In this document: piece after piece, positions 21,778-30,865 of the stretch | Layout: each line of letters starts with the position of its first letter | Position numbering within the stretch: the first letter of the stretch is position 1 | Source of the DNA: Geodermatophilus sabuli | GTDB lineage: Bacteria; Actinomycetota; Actinomycetes; Mycobacteriales; Geodermatophilaceae | Reading direction: 5' to 3' | DNA length: 64,000 nucleotides | Assembly (NCBI RefSeq): GCF_010686765.1 | Contig: NZ_JAAGWF010000012.1 | Span: 186,001 to 250,000, forward strand | Made by a program: the position numbers and the translations under genes | The notes under the pieces: model-generated | The model's database searches: none | What the model was told of the DNA's origin: nothing | Seen by the model: only the letters and a program-made list of their open reading frames with translations

Positions 21778-22236
21778 TCACTCGCTCTCGGCGACCGCCG
21801 CGAGCCGGGCGAGTGAGGCCTGGAGCCTGTCGGTCGTCGTCGCCCGGGCACGGGCGAAGCGCTTCTCATCGCTCAACCGGGACCAGTCATAGGTGTGGGT
21901 CACGCGAGTGCGCGAGGAGTCGATGGGGTCGAGTTCCCAGAGCCACAGGTGGCCCGGCGGCTCCTGACCCGGCTCAGCGGGTCGCCATGCGATACGCCGG
22001 CCCTCCTCGAACTCGACCACGTGGTTCTCCCGGACGCTGCCCCCTGTGAGGGTCATGGTGAACACCTCACCGACCGCCCGGACGCGCTGCCCGCCGGCGG
22101 CCTCGGCCAGGTTGTCGTTCCCGTCCCAGCGAGGCTGTTGAGCCGGGTCAGCGATGAGCTCGAAGACCCGCTCTGCGCCGGCTGCGACCTCGCGGCTCGC
22201 GCTGGCGACGCGCGAAGACCCCTCGTGGCCGGACAT
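21778..22236 (-). CDS. SRPBCC/polyketide-cyclase-like protein
   Basis: 152 residues from the ATG at 22236 (MSGHEGSSRVASASREVAAGAERVFELIADPAQQPRWDGND); a GTG six bases earlier is equally possible and no ribosome site is obvious. The pattern of an N-terminal strand, an ERVFELIADP helix, PRWDG and a C-terminal helix (TTTDRLQASLARLAAVAES) marks the START/SRPBCC fold, which binds hydrophobic ligands. No function can be assigned. It faces the integrase remnant tail to tail across a few bases and lies beside another decayed region, so it belongs to the accessory stretch. Confidence 0.8.
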   Translation of the reverse strand: MSGHEGSSRVASASREVAAGAERVFELIADPAQQPRWDGNDNLAEAAGGQRVRAVGEVFTMTLTGGSVRENHVVEFEEGRRIAWRPAEPGQEPPGHLWLWELDPIDSSRTRVTHTYDWSRLSDEKRFARARATTTDRLQASLARLAAVAESE

Positions 22237-22242
22237 GCCCAC

Positions 22243-22689
22243 ATCGAAGCACGGACGGCGTCGGTGGCCGCCGGGTCGCGGCCGCGGTCGCGGCGATCAT
22301 GGGCTCGACTCTCATCGGCGGCGCCGTCACCTCCGCCGATGTCTCGCGCACGCCATCCTGGTCATGGGCACGCTCCTCATCAGTGCCGGCGCCATCGGAG
22401 AGACCGTGCCCGCGCGGCACGGGCGGACGGGATCCCGCCGCCGTGGGGATCGCGCGCGTACGTGAGCGCGTGGCTGGATCGCTACGCCGCCGAAGGCGGG
22501 ACGCTCCGGCCGGCTGGTCCCGACCGGCCACAGGACTCACCTCGCCGAACGGCTCGCGACGTCGAGGACGGCTGGGACTCCGCCTCCCCTGGGCGTCCTC
22601 AGCGGGCCGTCGGACGGGCGCGCTACGTTCCGACGACGTCCGGACGGCCCTCGGGTCCGAGCGGTCCAGGACACGAGTGAGGAGTGGAC
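22243..22689. other. Gene-free stretch with decayed-looking coding sequence
   Basis: No intact gene is supported. On the + strand, two hydrophobic segments in different frames, AAVAAIMGSTLIGGAVTSAD near 22290-22345 and AHAILVMGTLLISAGAIG near 22345-22405, suggest a frameshifted former membrane protein. A third fragment in another frame (RAYVSAWLDRYAAEGG, near 22455-22500) hints at a second remnant. The right end should contain the SDR promoter. Confidence 0.45.
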
Positions 22690-23436
22690 GTGCGCCGATC
22701 GGTCGCCATCGTGACGGGAGCGGGCAGCGGCATCGGGGCGGCCACCGCCGTGGCCCTGGCCGCCCAGGGCTGGGAGGTCCTCCTCGCCGGGCGTCGGCGT
22801 GCGGCGCTGGAGGCCGTCGCCGAGCGGGACCCCGACGGTCGCCTCCACCCGGTACCGACCGACGTGACCGACGAGGCGTCGGTGCGGGCGCTGTTCGACG
22901 GCGCCGTGGAGGCTCACGGCCGGGTGGACCTGCTCTTCAACAACGCCGGCCGGTCGGCTCCCGCCGCCACCCTCGACGCCGTGCCCCTCGCCGAGTGGCA
23001 GGCGGTCGTGGCGGTGAACCTCACCGGCACCTTCCTGTGCACCCGGGAGGCCTTCCGCGTCATGCGGGCGCAGCAGCCCCAGGGCGGCCGGATCATCAAC
23101 AACGGCTCCATCGCCGCGCAGGTGCCGCGCCCGAGATCGGTGGCGTACACCGCGACGAAGCACGCCATCACCGGCCTGACCAAGTCGACGTCCCTCGACG
23201 GCAGGCCGTTCGGCATCGCCTGCGGCCAGATCGACATCGGCAACGCCGCCACCGAGATGACCGAGCGGATGGCCGACGGCGTGCTCCAGGCCGACGGCAG
23301 CACGCGCCCCGAGCCGCGCATGGCGGTCGAGGACGTCGCCCGCGCTGTGGTCTACATGGCCGGCCTGCCCCTGGAGGCCAACGTCGCCAGCCTGACCGTC
23401 CTGGCCACGACGATGCCCTACATCGGCCGCGGCTGA
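22690..23436 (+). CDS. Short-chain dehydrogenase/reductase
   Basis: 248 residues. The NAD(P)-binding motif TGAGSGIG lies near residues 8-15 and the structural NNAG motif near 85. The catalytic Ser is in NNGSIAAQ near 140 and Tyr-x-x-x-Lys in YTATK near 155. It is a classical SDR oxidoreductase of unknown substrate. I prefer the GTG at 22690 ([12 protein letters not shown]), which has AGGAG five bases upstream, over a GTG at 22684 that would overlap that site. A RidA-like gene lies 37 bases beyond, convergent. Confidence 0.92.
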   Translation: MRRSVAIVTGAGSGIGAATAVALAAQGWEVLLAGRRRAALEAVAERDPDGRLHPVPTDVTDEASVRALFDGAVEAHGRVDLLFNNAGRSAPAATLDAVPLAEWQAVVAVNLTGTFLCTREAFRVMRAQQPQGGRIINNGSIAAQVPRPRSVAYTATKHAITGLTKSTSLDGRPFGIACGQIDIGNAATEMTERMADGVLQADGSTRPEPRMAVEDVARAVVYMAGLPLEANVASLTVLATTMPYIGRG

Positions 23437-23473
23437 CCGCTGCAGTCGAGTCCTGCCCCGCGGGCCCGCACGG

Positions 23474-23860
23474 TCAGCCGCGGAACGCCGCGACCTCGAC
23501 CATGAACCGGGCGCCCTCTCGCGGACGGCCGAACGCGGGCGACTCGATCGCGGAACGAGCGGGGCGGTGGTCGCCGAAGCGGGAGACCCACACCTCGTTG
23601 AACACCGGGCGGTCGCGGTACAGGTCCCGCATGACGATCCCCACGCGGACGACGTCGGTGAGCCCGGCACCTGCGGCCGCCAGGATCGCCCCCAGGTTGT
23701 CGAAGAGCTGCTCGGCCTCGGCCCGGACGTCATCGGGGATGGCCCGGGTCTCCGGGACCGCGCCGAACAGGGCCGAGACGTGGATCCAGCCGCCGGCCAC
23801 GACCGCTTGCGGCACGGGCCCCGAGTGGTCGGGAGCTTCGGCGGTTCGGATGATCTCCAC
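23474..23860 (-). CDS. RidA family protein
   Basis: 128 residues, normal RidA (YjgF/YER057c) length. RidA proteins are trimeric deaminases that hydrolyse reactive enamine/imine intermediates. Visible features are the IHVSALFG strand, the EAEQLFDNLGAILAAAGAGLTDVVRVGIVMRDL segment and the C-terminal RSAIESPAFGRPREGARFMVEVAAF, where family members keep an Arg for substrate carboxylate binding. The start is the GTG at 23860 with CAGGAGG upstream; the frame is open a further 69 codons but has no homology there. Some members are not deaminases, so activity is unproven. Confidence 0.9.
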   Translation of the reverse strand: MEIIRTAEAPDHSGPVPQAVVAGGWIHVSALFGAVPETRAIPDDVRAEAEQLFDNLGAILAAAGAGLTDVVRVGIVMRDLYRDRPVFNEVWVSRFGDHRPARSAIESPAFGRPREGARFMVEVAAFRG

Positions 23861-24144
23861 GATGCCTCCTGGGACGACCGGTGCGGGTTCGACCGCCGGC
23901 GCACGGTCCGAGGGTCCGACGGCGGGGGGCGCGAGTCCCGGCCAACCATGCCGCACGCCCGGCGGTCCTACGACCATCGGCCACTGTCTGCTCCTCCCAG
24001 CGCGCTCGCAGGGTAGAGGTCCGTGATCAACAACTCGGGAGGACCCATGACGGGGGCGCGCGGTCATCGACGAGGACGCCGAGGGCGGACCGGACCCCCC
24101 GACCGCCTGCCCGAGGACTGCCTGACGGCAGGGAGGGGATCGCG

Positions 24145-24639
24145 GTGCGCCTCATCCGACTGATCTGGGTCACCCCCTACGGCGCGCTGTCCGGCGTGGA
24201 GGCCGAGGTGGACGACGCGGTCCTGGTCGACGGCACGATCACGGCCGGTGCCGGGAGCGACTTCCCGGGGCCGCCCGGCCGTTACCGGCTCCTCGGCGAG
24301 GAGTTGTGGCGGACCATGGAGCCGAACGACCCGGCGCCGGCCTTCCTCCACGAGTCCTACGAGGCCCTCCTGGAGAAGTGGGTGAACTCCCTCCCCGACG
24401 CCGCCGTCGAGGTCACCATCGTGGCCAGGGTTCGCGATGCCGTGCGGCAGCTGGTCGAGACCGACCTGTCGGCCGATCCGCAGGCGATCTCGGCCAGCCC
24501 GACCGTCACCACGACCGAGCCCACGCCCCAGGGCATGGCCGTCATCGGTCGTTCCGTCGTCCTGCGGCCATCGCGCTCACCGCGCCGATCGACGCACGCC
24601 CTGGACGACGCGGAGACCCCAGGACGCCCCGTCCCCTAG
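24145..24639 (+). CDS. Hypothetical protein
   Basis: 164 residues, unrecognised. The GTG start has a strong GGGAGGGG six bases upstream and opens VRLIRLIWVTPYGALSGVEAEVDDAVLVDG. Mixed strands are followed by a likely amphipathic helix (FLHESYEALLEKWVNSL) and a VTIVARVRDAVRQLVE segment; the C-terminal 35 residues are Arg/Ser-rich and look disordered. A 38-codon open frame (ATG 24047 with GGGAGG) ends 16 bases into this gene and could be a leader peptide. Confidence 0.6.
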   Translation: MRLIRLIWVTPYGALSGVEAEVDDAVLVDGTITAGAGSDFPGPPGRYRLLGEELWRTMEPNDPAPAFLHESYEALLEKWVNSLPDAAVEVTIVARVRDAVRQLVETDLSADPQAISASPTVTTTEPTPQGMAVIGRSVVLRPSRSPRRSTHALDDAETPGRPVP

Positions 24640-24659
24640 GTCTGCACGCCGTCTCGGGA

Positions 24660-24770
24660 TCAGGCGTCGGGAGACCTGACGGCCTTGACCATCGACGTGG
24701 TCAGGGCGCCGACCGCGGCCGTCGCGGCCGCGGCGATCACCGAGCGCAACAGACGGTGCCTGCGACTCAT
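24660..24770 (-). CDS. Small single-span membrane protein
   Basis: 36 residues: MSRRHRLLRSVIAAAATAAV, then GALTTSMVKAVRSPDA. A basic N-terminus leads into one hydrophobic helix and a short polar tail. GGGAGG lies just upstream of the ATG at 24770, which is the main support. No family is recognised. It sits between a convergent hypothetical gene and the PucR/CdaR-type regulator gene. Confidence 0.5.
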   Translation of the reverse strand: MSRRHRLLRSVIAAAATAAVGALTTSMVKAVRSPDA

Positions 24771-24899
24771 GGCAGCCTCCCGGGGAGCGGTCCACCCAGT
24801 GTCCCCTCGGACCGTGCCACCCCGCCCGGCAGCCGAGGACGTCGCGGCGAGCCCGCGTGCCATGCGGGGGGATGCCGGCGGACCTGTCATGACCGGCGG

Positions 24900-26114
24900 T
24901 CAGGAGTCGACCGGCAGGTCCCGGGTCGGCCACTCGAGGAGCCGGGCCCCGAGCACGGCGGCGTGCAGCGAGAACCGCTGATCGGGCCGGGAGACCGCGT
25001 ACCCGGTCAGCTGGGCGACACGGGCCAGCCGGTAGGTCACCGTGCGGACCGAGACGTGCAGGCGCCGGGCGGCCTCGGTCGCGACGTCCCCGGCGTCGAA
25101 GTACTCCAGCAAGGTCTCCAGCAGCACCTCGGGGCCGCCGCGGCTCTGCTGCAGCGGACCCAGCACGTCGTGGACCAGGTCGGCGATGGCGGCCTGGTCC
25201 CGGCCCAGCACCCGGTAGATCAGCAGGTCGCGGGCGTGGACCACGTCGGCGTCCAGGTCGAGCCGGTCGGCGAGGACCAGGGCCTCCCGGGCCTCCTCGT
25301 AGGAGCGGGCGACGCCGTAGGCGCCGGGGAAGGCGCGCCCCGCTGCCACCCGCCAGCGCCGCGTGCCGTCGAGGCGGGCCACCTCGGCGTGGATGAGCGA
25401 GCCGAGGTCCCCGGTGCGCGCGGCGGAGGGCGCCGGCGTGGCCGGTACGACGACGACCACGCGACCGTCCTTCGTGGCCACGAGCACGTCCCGGTCGCCG
25501 AACCGGTCGACGACGGCCCGCTCCAGGACGACGGCCGCGCGGTCGACCGGCCCCTCGGGACTCCGGGAGGCGGCGAGGGCCACGTGGTGGGACTTGCCCA
25601 GGTCGATGCCGAACGGTTCGGCCCGCTCCACCATGCGGGCGACGTCGGCGTCCCCGCGCAGCAGGTCGTCGACGAACTCCGCCCGCAACGCCTCCTCGTG
25701 GCGGATCATCTCGCGCCGCTGCGTCTGGTGACCGTCGACGAGCACCCCGACGGCGTCGTCGAGCACGCGCAGCACCGCCTCGGCGGCGCGGCGCACCTTC
25801 TCCGGATCGTCGGAGCGCGCGACGACCGGCAGCGTCCGCCACAGCCGCCAGGACGCCGACAGGTACAGGTCCACCGCGCGGCGGGCGCCGACGCCCTGCC
25901 CGGCTGCCCGCCGTCCCAGCTCCCGGACGGCGTCGAGCTCCCACGCGTCCGGACGGCGGCCGTTGACCGCGGCGTCGGCCAGCATCGGCAGGTACCCACC
26001 GAGCAGCTCCACCGGCGCCTGGCAGGCGGCGGCCGCCGACGCCGCGACCGGAGCCAGCCAGTCCGCGCCGCCCACCGGCCCACCGGGCTCCCCGACCTGC
26101 CGGTTGCCGGACAT
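24900..26114 (-). CDS. PucR/CdaR-type helix-turn-helix regulator
   Basis: 404 residues. The C-terminal 60 residues (LLEYFDAGDVATEAARRLHVSVRTVTYRLARVAQLTGY) are the PucR C-terminal helix-turn-helix, and the middle region (GIDLGKSHHVALAA to WRVAAGRAFPGAYGVARSYEEAREAL) is the GGDEF-like module of CdaR/PucR regulators. The N-terminal 170 residues are helical, as in the RsbT co-antagonist-like sensor part of many actinobacterial members. Targets are unknown. A perfect 9-base inverted repeat lies 28 bases upstream of the start codon and may be its own operator. Transcribed on the same strand as the TraR/DksA-type gene upstream. Confidence 0.9.
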   Translation of the reverse strand: MSGNRQVGEPGGPVGGADWLAPVAASAAAACQAPVELLGGYLPMLADAAVNGRRPDAWELDAVRELGRRAAGQGVGARRAVDLYLSASWRLWRTLPVVARSDDPEKVRRAAEAVLRVLDDAVGVLVDGHQTQRREMIRHEEALRAEFVDDLLRGDADVARMVERAEPFGIDLGKSHHVALAASRSPEGPVDRAAVVLERAVVDRFGDRDVLVATKDGRVVVVVPATPAPSAARTGDLGSLIHAEVARLDGTRRWRVAAGRAFPGAYGVARSYEEAREALVLADRLDLDADVVHARDLLIYRVLGRDQAAIADLVHDVLGPLQQSRGGPEVLLETLLEYFDAGDVATEAARRLHVSVRTVTYRLARVAQLTGYAVSRPDQRFSLHAAVLGARLLEWPTRDLPVDS

Positions 26115-26141
26115 CCGTCCTCCTCGTCGCGGGCCGTCCCT

Positions 26142-26162
26142 GGTTGCCGATGGTCGGCAACC
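26142..26162. promoter_or_regulatory. Perfect inverted repeat GGTTGCCGA-N3-TCGGCAACC
   Basis: Nine-base perfect arms (26142-26150 and 26154-26162) with a three-base spacer lie between the TraR/DksA-type stop (26201) and the PucR/CdaR-type start (26114). It may be an autoregulatory operator or, as a hairpin, the terminator of the upstream gene; no T-run follows. Confidence 0.55.
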
Positions 26163-26200
26163 CAGCCTGCACCAGCCGGCCGGCGGCGGCCGTGGTCCGG

Positions 26201-26536
26201 TCAGCGCTCGTGCTGCTGGCAGGAGACGCAGCCGGCCGCGAACGGGCGGAACTCCAGCCGCTCGACGGGGATGGCCGATCCGCAGTGCACGCAGCGGCCA
26301 TAGGTGCCGGTGTCGATCCGGTCCAGCGCGGCGTCGATCTCCTCGACGGTGCGGAGCAGGGTCGCCACGCGACTCATCGCCACCGCATCGGGCATCGAGG
26401 TGGCCGTCTCGGCCAGGGCCATCTCACGCTGGCGGAGGCAGTCGGCGCGCTGGTCCTCGAGCAGGACCCGGAACGAGTCCCACGTGACCGCGGCGGAGTC
26501 GGTGGTCGCTGCCTGCGAACTGATGGTGACGCTCAT
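26201..26536 (-). CDS. TraR/DksA family zinc-finger protein
   Basis: 111 residues. A helical hairpin (about residues 18-75, with TWDSFRVLLEDQRADCLRQREMAL) precedes a C4 zinc finger, CVHCGSAIPVERLEFRPFAAGCVSC, near residues 82-106. DksA-type proteins enter the secondary channel of RNA polymerase and modulate initiation; many actinobacterial members are uncharacterised. GGAGGA lies seven bases before the ATG. A large hairpin lies 38 bases further upstream. Confidence 0.92.
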   Translation of the reverse strand: MSVTISSQAATTDSAAVTWDSFRVLLEDQRADCLRQREMALAETATSMPDAVAMSRVATLLRTVEEIDAALDRIDTGTYGRCVHCGSAIPVERLEFRPFAAGCVSCQQHER

Positions 26537-26942
26537 GGGTGGTTCCTCCGGTAGGTGGACGGCGCGTAGGAGGAAGGCGCGCCCACTGATCGGTGGGACG
26601 CGCCTTCGGGTGCGGGCGGGACGACCCGGTGGGGGTCAGGGCCCGTCCGGCGGCGCCCGGTCGTGGCCGCGTCGCGGTGCGGCGAGGTCGAGCAGGCCAC
26701 GAGGCGGCCGGCTGGTCGCCGGCGCCGCGTGACCCGACCATCCCCCGGGGCAGGAGCCGCCACCAGGGCGTCCACCGGCGAACCGGCGACGCTCGACGTT
26801 GCCGACGACCGGCGAGGTCGGGCGTTCCGCTCCGCCGTCCCGCCTCGACGGGGGGACCGCCCGGGACGCTCGCCCCGGCGTGCGCGACCGCCACGAGGCG
26901 GGCGGGCGGCACCCGAGGGCACCGACCGCCCGCACCCGAACG
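26537..26942. other. Gene-free stretch with a hairpin at 26574-26606
   Basis: I see no supported gene. Near the left end, AAGGCGCG-CCCAC (26574-26586) pairs with GTGGGACGCGCCTT (26593-26606) with one bulge. For minus-strand transcription it lies in the leader of the TraR/DksA-type gene and could also terminate the alpha/beta hydrolase transcript. The remainder is GC-rich with no further signal I can name. Confidence 0.5.
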
Positions 26943-27692
26943 TCAGGCCATGGCGGGTACCGCGGCGTCCGCAGCCTGGAGGATGAGCTGTGTCGCGGCC
27001 TCCGGCTGCGACACCATCGAGGCGTGGGAGGCCGGCACCTCCTGGATCCGGGCGTGCGCACGCTCGGCCATGAACCGCTGGGTCGCGGCCGGGATCGCCC
27101 TGTCCTCCGTGCAGAGCAGGTACCAGGACGGGATCGTCCGCCAGGCCGGCGGGCCCGACGGCTCGTAGAACCCGGCACCGCTCCACGGTCGCTGCGTCGC
27201 GGCCATGACGTCGGCCGTGTCGCGGTCGACGTCGGCGGCGAAGGCCGCGTGGAACTGCTCGGTGTCCAGGTAGAGGTCCTGGCCGGCCTCGCTCCCGTCC
27301 GGACCGGTGAACGGCTGGGGTCGGATGGCCGCGCCTGCGAGGCTGCCCTCGCCGCGCTCCTCGAACACCTGCGCGATGCTCTCGCCCTCGTCGGGCATCC
27401 ACCCGCTGAAGTAGACGAGCGCCTTGACCTGCTCGTTCCCCGTCGCGGCGACCGAGATCACCGCGCCGCCGTAGGAGTGCCCCACGAGGACGAGCGGCCC
27501 GGCCAGGGTCCGCAGGTGGTCGGCCAGGTACCTCGCGTCGTCCGCGAGCCCGCGGAGCGGGTTGGCGAACCCCATGGCCCGGAAGCCGCGGTCCCGGAGG
27601 GCGCGGATCTCCGCCGCGAAGCCCGAGGCGTCGGCCCAGGCGCCGTGGACGAGGACGATCGTCGGCTTGGTCTCGCCGGACTGGGTGGTCAT
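26943..27692 (-). CDS. Alpha/beta hydrolase
   Basis: 249 residues from the ATG at 27692, which has GAGGAG upstream. Features: IVLVHGAWADASGF (oxyanion strand) near residue 15, the nucleophile elbow LVLVGHSYGGAVIS with Ser near 84, and a C-terminal His region (PASHASMVSQPEAATQLIL). The HGAWADAS to GHSYGG pattern places it with the small esterases of the salicylate-esterase/RsbQ-like group common in soil actinobacteria. The substrate is unknown. It is divergent from the DUF4062-STAND gene. Confidence 0.9.
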   Translation of the reverse strand: MTTQSGETKPTIVLVHGAWADASGFAAEIRALRDRGFRAMGFANPLRGLADDARYLADHLRTLAGPLVLVGHSYGGAVISVAATGNEQVKALVYFSGWMPDEGESIAQVFEERGEGSLAGAAIRPQPFTGPDGSEAGQDLYLDTEQFHAAFAADVDRDTADVMAATQRPWSGAGFYEPSGPPAWRTIPSWYLLCTEDRAIPAATQRFMAERAHARIQEVPASHASMVSQPEAATQLILQAADAAVPAMA

Positions 27693-27979
27693 GTCAGCTC
27701 CTCGCCGTCGTGGTGGTGTCGCGAAGCGGGCGACGCTCCTCGCCCGCGCGGCCACCCGCCAGACCGACGCGGGTCCGTCCACGTCATCGGTGGGCGCGTC
27801 GCCGCCGCTCCCGGCGCGTCACCGCGGTCGGCTCACCGCTGTCTGCGCAGCGGCACCTGCCGGACGTCGCCGGAGCCCGCGGCAGGGTCTACCCCGGCCA
27901 CCGGCGGAGCGCCAGGATGGCCGGAGGCTCCCCCGGCACGACCGCCCGACCTCCACGGCGAGAACCCCGAGGACGACGC

Positions 27980-30568
27980 ATGACGGTGGACGAGCAGGAC
28001 ATGGTGGCGATCCGGACCCCGGACCAGCGACTGCGCGTCTTCGTGAGCTCCACGCTCGCGGAGCTCGCGGAGGAGCGGGCAGCGGTCGCGCGGGCGATCA
28101 CGGCGCTCCGGCTCACACCGGTCATGTTCGAGCTCGGCGCTCGACCGCACCCACCCCGCGAGCTGTACCGGGCCTACCTCGCGCAGTCGGACGTCTTCGT
28201 CGGTCTGTACTGGCAGCGCTACGGCTGGATCGGGCCCGGCATGGACGTCTCGGGTCTCGAGGACGAGTTCCGGCTCTCCGGCTCGATCCCCCGGCTGCTC
28301 TACCTCAAGGAACCGGCACCGGAGCGGGAAGCCCGGCTGACGGCCATGATCACCGAGCTCCAGGCGGAGGGAGCCGACTCCTACCGCCAGTTCCGCACCC
28401 CGCGCGAGCTGGCCCGGCTGGTCCGCGACGACCTCGCCCTGCTCCTGAGCGAACGGTTCGCCTCCGCGGCCCGTGTCGCCGATGCCGGCGCGGCCGCGTC
28501 CCCGGCCGCGGACCGGCCCGGTTCCCGGTCCCTGCCGACGACGTCGACGTCGTTGATCGGGCGCGAGCAGGACATCGCCGACGTCGCCGGCCTGCTCCGG
28601 TCGCCGGGGGTGCGGCTGGTGACCCTGACCGGCCCCGGTGGCGTCGGCAAGACGCGGCTCGCGATCGCCGTCGCCGAACGTCTCGAGGGCTCCTACCCGC
28701 GTGGCGCGACGTTCGTCCCGCTGGCCTCGATCAGCGAGCCGGCGCTGGTGCTGCCGCGCATCGCCGCCGTGGTCGGCGCCACCATCGACGGTCCACGCCG
28801 GCCCCTGGACGTCCTGGTCGAGCGCCTCGCGGACGAGCCGACGCTGCTCGTGCTGGACAACCTCGAACAGCTCGTCGACGTGGCCGCCGACCTCGACCAG
28901 CTCCTCGCCCGGTGCGCGGGGCTGACGATCCTCGTCACGAGCCGCACCGCACTCCGGCTGCGGGCCGAGCACGAGTACCCGGTCGGCGCGCTCACGGTGC
29001 CGGCCTTCCCGGAACGTCCGGGAGTGGCGGAGCTGGCCGCGCTGCCCGCCGTCCGGCTCTTCGCCGACCGGGCCCGGGCCGTGCGGTACGACTTCGAGCT
29101 GACCGGGGACAACGCGCCGGCCGTCGCGGAGATCTGCCGCCGGCTCGACGGACTGCCGCTCGCCATCGAACTCGCGGCCGCCCGCAGTCGGCTGCTGGAC
29201 CCGGCGGCACTGCTGGCCCGGCTCGGACGCCGCCTCGACGCCCTGGGCCCCGGGCCGGTCGATCTCCCCGAACGCCAGCGCACCCTCCGGGCGACCGTCG
29301 AGTGGAGCGTCGGGCTGCTGGAGGACGACGAGCAGCAGATGCTGGCGACCCTGTCGGTGTTCCTCGAGGGATGGACCGTCGAGGCGGCCACCGCCGTCTC
29401 CGGCCTCCCCGAGGACCGGACGCTCGACCTGCTCGACGAACTCTCCGGGCACAGCCTGGTGACCATCGACGTCACCGACGACGGTCCGCGGTTCGGCATG
29501 CTGGGCTCGGTCCGGGAGCTCGCCGCCGAGCGCCTCGCCGGCCGGGCGGACCGGGCCGACGTCGAGCGGCGGCACGCCGCGTACTTCCGTGCGCTCGTGG
29601 AGGACGCCGACTGGCCCGCCGAGCGCCAGGGCGAGTGGGCCGACCGGTGGCAGACCGAGGAGGAGAACCTGCGGGTCGCCATCCGCTGGTTCTGCACGCA
29701 CGACATCGCGCCGCTGCCGCACCTGTTCCGCATCCTCTGGCTGTTCTGGCAGATGCGCGGACGCATGCCGGAGGCGAGGGCCTGGATCGACGAGGTGCAG
29801 CGCCGGGCCGACGCACTGGACGAGCGGGCACGAGCCGAGCTGTTGTTCACCTCGGCCATCACCGCCGTCGAGGTCGGTGACGACGACAGTGCACTGGCCG
29901 CCGTCGACCAGCTCCGCGCACTCCCAGCCCACGTCGACGACCCGTACCTGGAGAGCGCCGCCCAGCTGGCGATCTCCTGGATCCTGCCCGCCGTCGACGA
30001 CCTCGACGGAGCCCTCCGGGCCGCCTCCGCCGCACTGGACGGCTTCCGCCGGCAGGACGTGCCCTTCCTGGCCTTCGCGGCGCTCACGGTCGGCGGGGTC
30101 GAGCTGGCGCTCGGCCGGGACGAGGCCGCCCGCGCGCACCTCGTGGAGGTCGCCGAGCTCGGCCGCCGGTTCGGCAACACCTGGCTCACGTCGGCGGCCC
30201 GGAGCCAGCTCGCCGGGATCGAGGTGACCTCCGGTCACCTCGAGGAGGCTCGCGCACTGCTGCGGGATTCCGTGGCCGCGGGCGAGGAGACCGAGGTCGC
30301 CACCATCACCCTGACCTTCTCGCTCGTCGCCGCTGCCCAGCTGGCGCTGGCCCGCGGTGAGGCGGTGCAGGCTGCCCGGGCACTCGGCGCAGCCGAGGGC
30401 CTGCGCCGGCGGGCGGGCCTGCGGGCGTGGCCGGCGAGGCGGCGAGCCGAGGCAGACCTGGTCGCCCGAGTGGCGCAGGAACTCGGCGCCGGGGACTACG
30501 AGGACGCCGTCGCCGTGGGTGCCCGCTCCAGTCACCGGGAGGCGGTCGCCCTCGTCCGTCGCGCCTAG
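27980..30568 (+). CDS. DUF4062-STAND ATPase-TPR protein
   Basis: 862 residues. Residues 15-105 are a DUF4062 domain (LRVFVSSTLAELAEERAAV to DVFVGLYWQRYGW). Then comes a STAND/NB-ARC-type ATPase: Walker A TGPGGVGKTRLA near 217, Walker B TLLVLDNLEQLVD near 291, an ILVTSRTALRLRAEHEY sensor near 316 and GLPLAIELAAARSRLL near 391. A winged-helix-like part and TPR-like helical repeats fill about 450-860. No DNA-binding domain is present, unlike AfsR or LuxR-type STAND regulators. STAND proteins assemble on binding a signal; several are anti-phage sensors, others regulate metabolism. Which applies is unknown. The start is the ATG at 27980 with GAGGAC upstream. Confidence 0.9.
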   Translation: MTVDEQDMVAIRTPDQRLRVFVSSTLAELAEERAAVARAITALRLTPVMFELGARPHPPRELYRAYLAQSDVFVGLYWQRYGWIGPGMDVSGLEDEFRLSGSIPRLLYLKEPAPEREARLTAMITELQAEGADSYRQFRTPRELARLVRDDLALLLSERFASAARVADAGAAASPAADRPGSRSLPTTSTSLIGREQDIADVAGLLRSPGVRLVTLTGPGGVGKTRLAIAVAERLEGSYPRGATFVPLASISEPALVLPRIAAVVGATIDGPRRPLDVLVERLADEPTLLVLDNLEQLVDVAADLDQLLARCAGLTILVTSRTALRLRAEHEYPVGALTVPAFPERPGVAELAALPAVRLFADRARAVRYDFELTGDNAPAVAEICRRLDGLPLAIELAAARSRLLDPAALLARLGRRLDALGPGPVDLPERQRTLRATVEWSVGLLEDDEQQMLATLSVFLEGWTVEAATAVSGLPEDRTLDLLDELSGHSLVTIDVTDDGPRFGMLGSVRELAAERLAGRADRADVERRHAAYFRALVEDADWPAERQGEWADRWQTEEENLRVAIRWFCTHDIAPLPHLFRILWLFWQMRGRMPEARAWIDEVQRRADALDERARAELLFTSAITAVEVGDDDSALAAVDQLRALPAHVDDPYLESAAQLAISWILPAVDDLDGALRAASAALDGFRRQDVPFLAFAALTVGGVELALGRDEAARAHLVEVAELGRRFGNTWLTSAARSQLAGIEVTSGHLEEARALLRDSVAAGEETEVATITLTFSLVAAAQLALARGEAVQAARALGAAEGLRRRAGLRAWPARRRAEADLVARVAQELGAGDYEDAVAVGARSSHREAVALVRRA

Positions 30569-30865
30569 CCGGACCGGAGCAGCACCCGGTCACGTCCATG
30601 ACGTCGACGATGCCCCGGCGGCCCCGTCGCCGGCGGCGACCAGGTGGTGCAGCCCCGTCCCGGCATCAACCAGGTCGCCTCCTCGGTGAGGGCACCGTCG
30701 CGGGACCACGAGGTCGGCCTCGACACGAGGATCAGCGACCATGGGGAGACCGGGCAGGTCACCGACGCCGGGTACGAGGAGACTGCCCGGGGCGGCCCGG
30801 CCGTCGACGTCATCGAGTGCCGAGGAGCCGGTGTACCGGCCCTCCCGACGCAGCCTGGAGGGCCC

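Noticed and set aside
24047-24163. 38-codon open frame with a good GGGAGG ribosome site
   Set aside because: It overlaps the start of the better-supported gene at 24145 and its product is Arg-rich with no features. A leader peptide is possible but unsupported.
30644-30865. N-terminal extension of pyruvate carboxylase
   Set aside because: The frame is open but unlike any biotin carboxylase N-terminus; the GTG at 30866 has a ribosome site and matches the family start.
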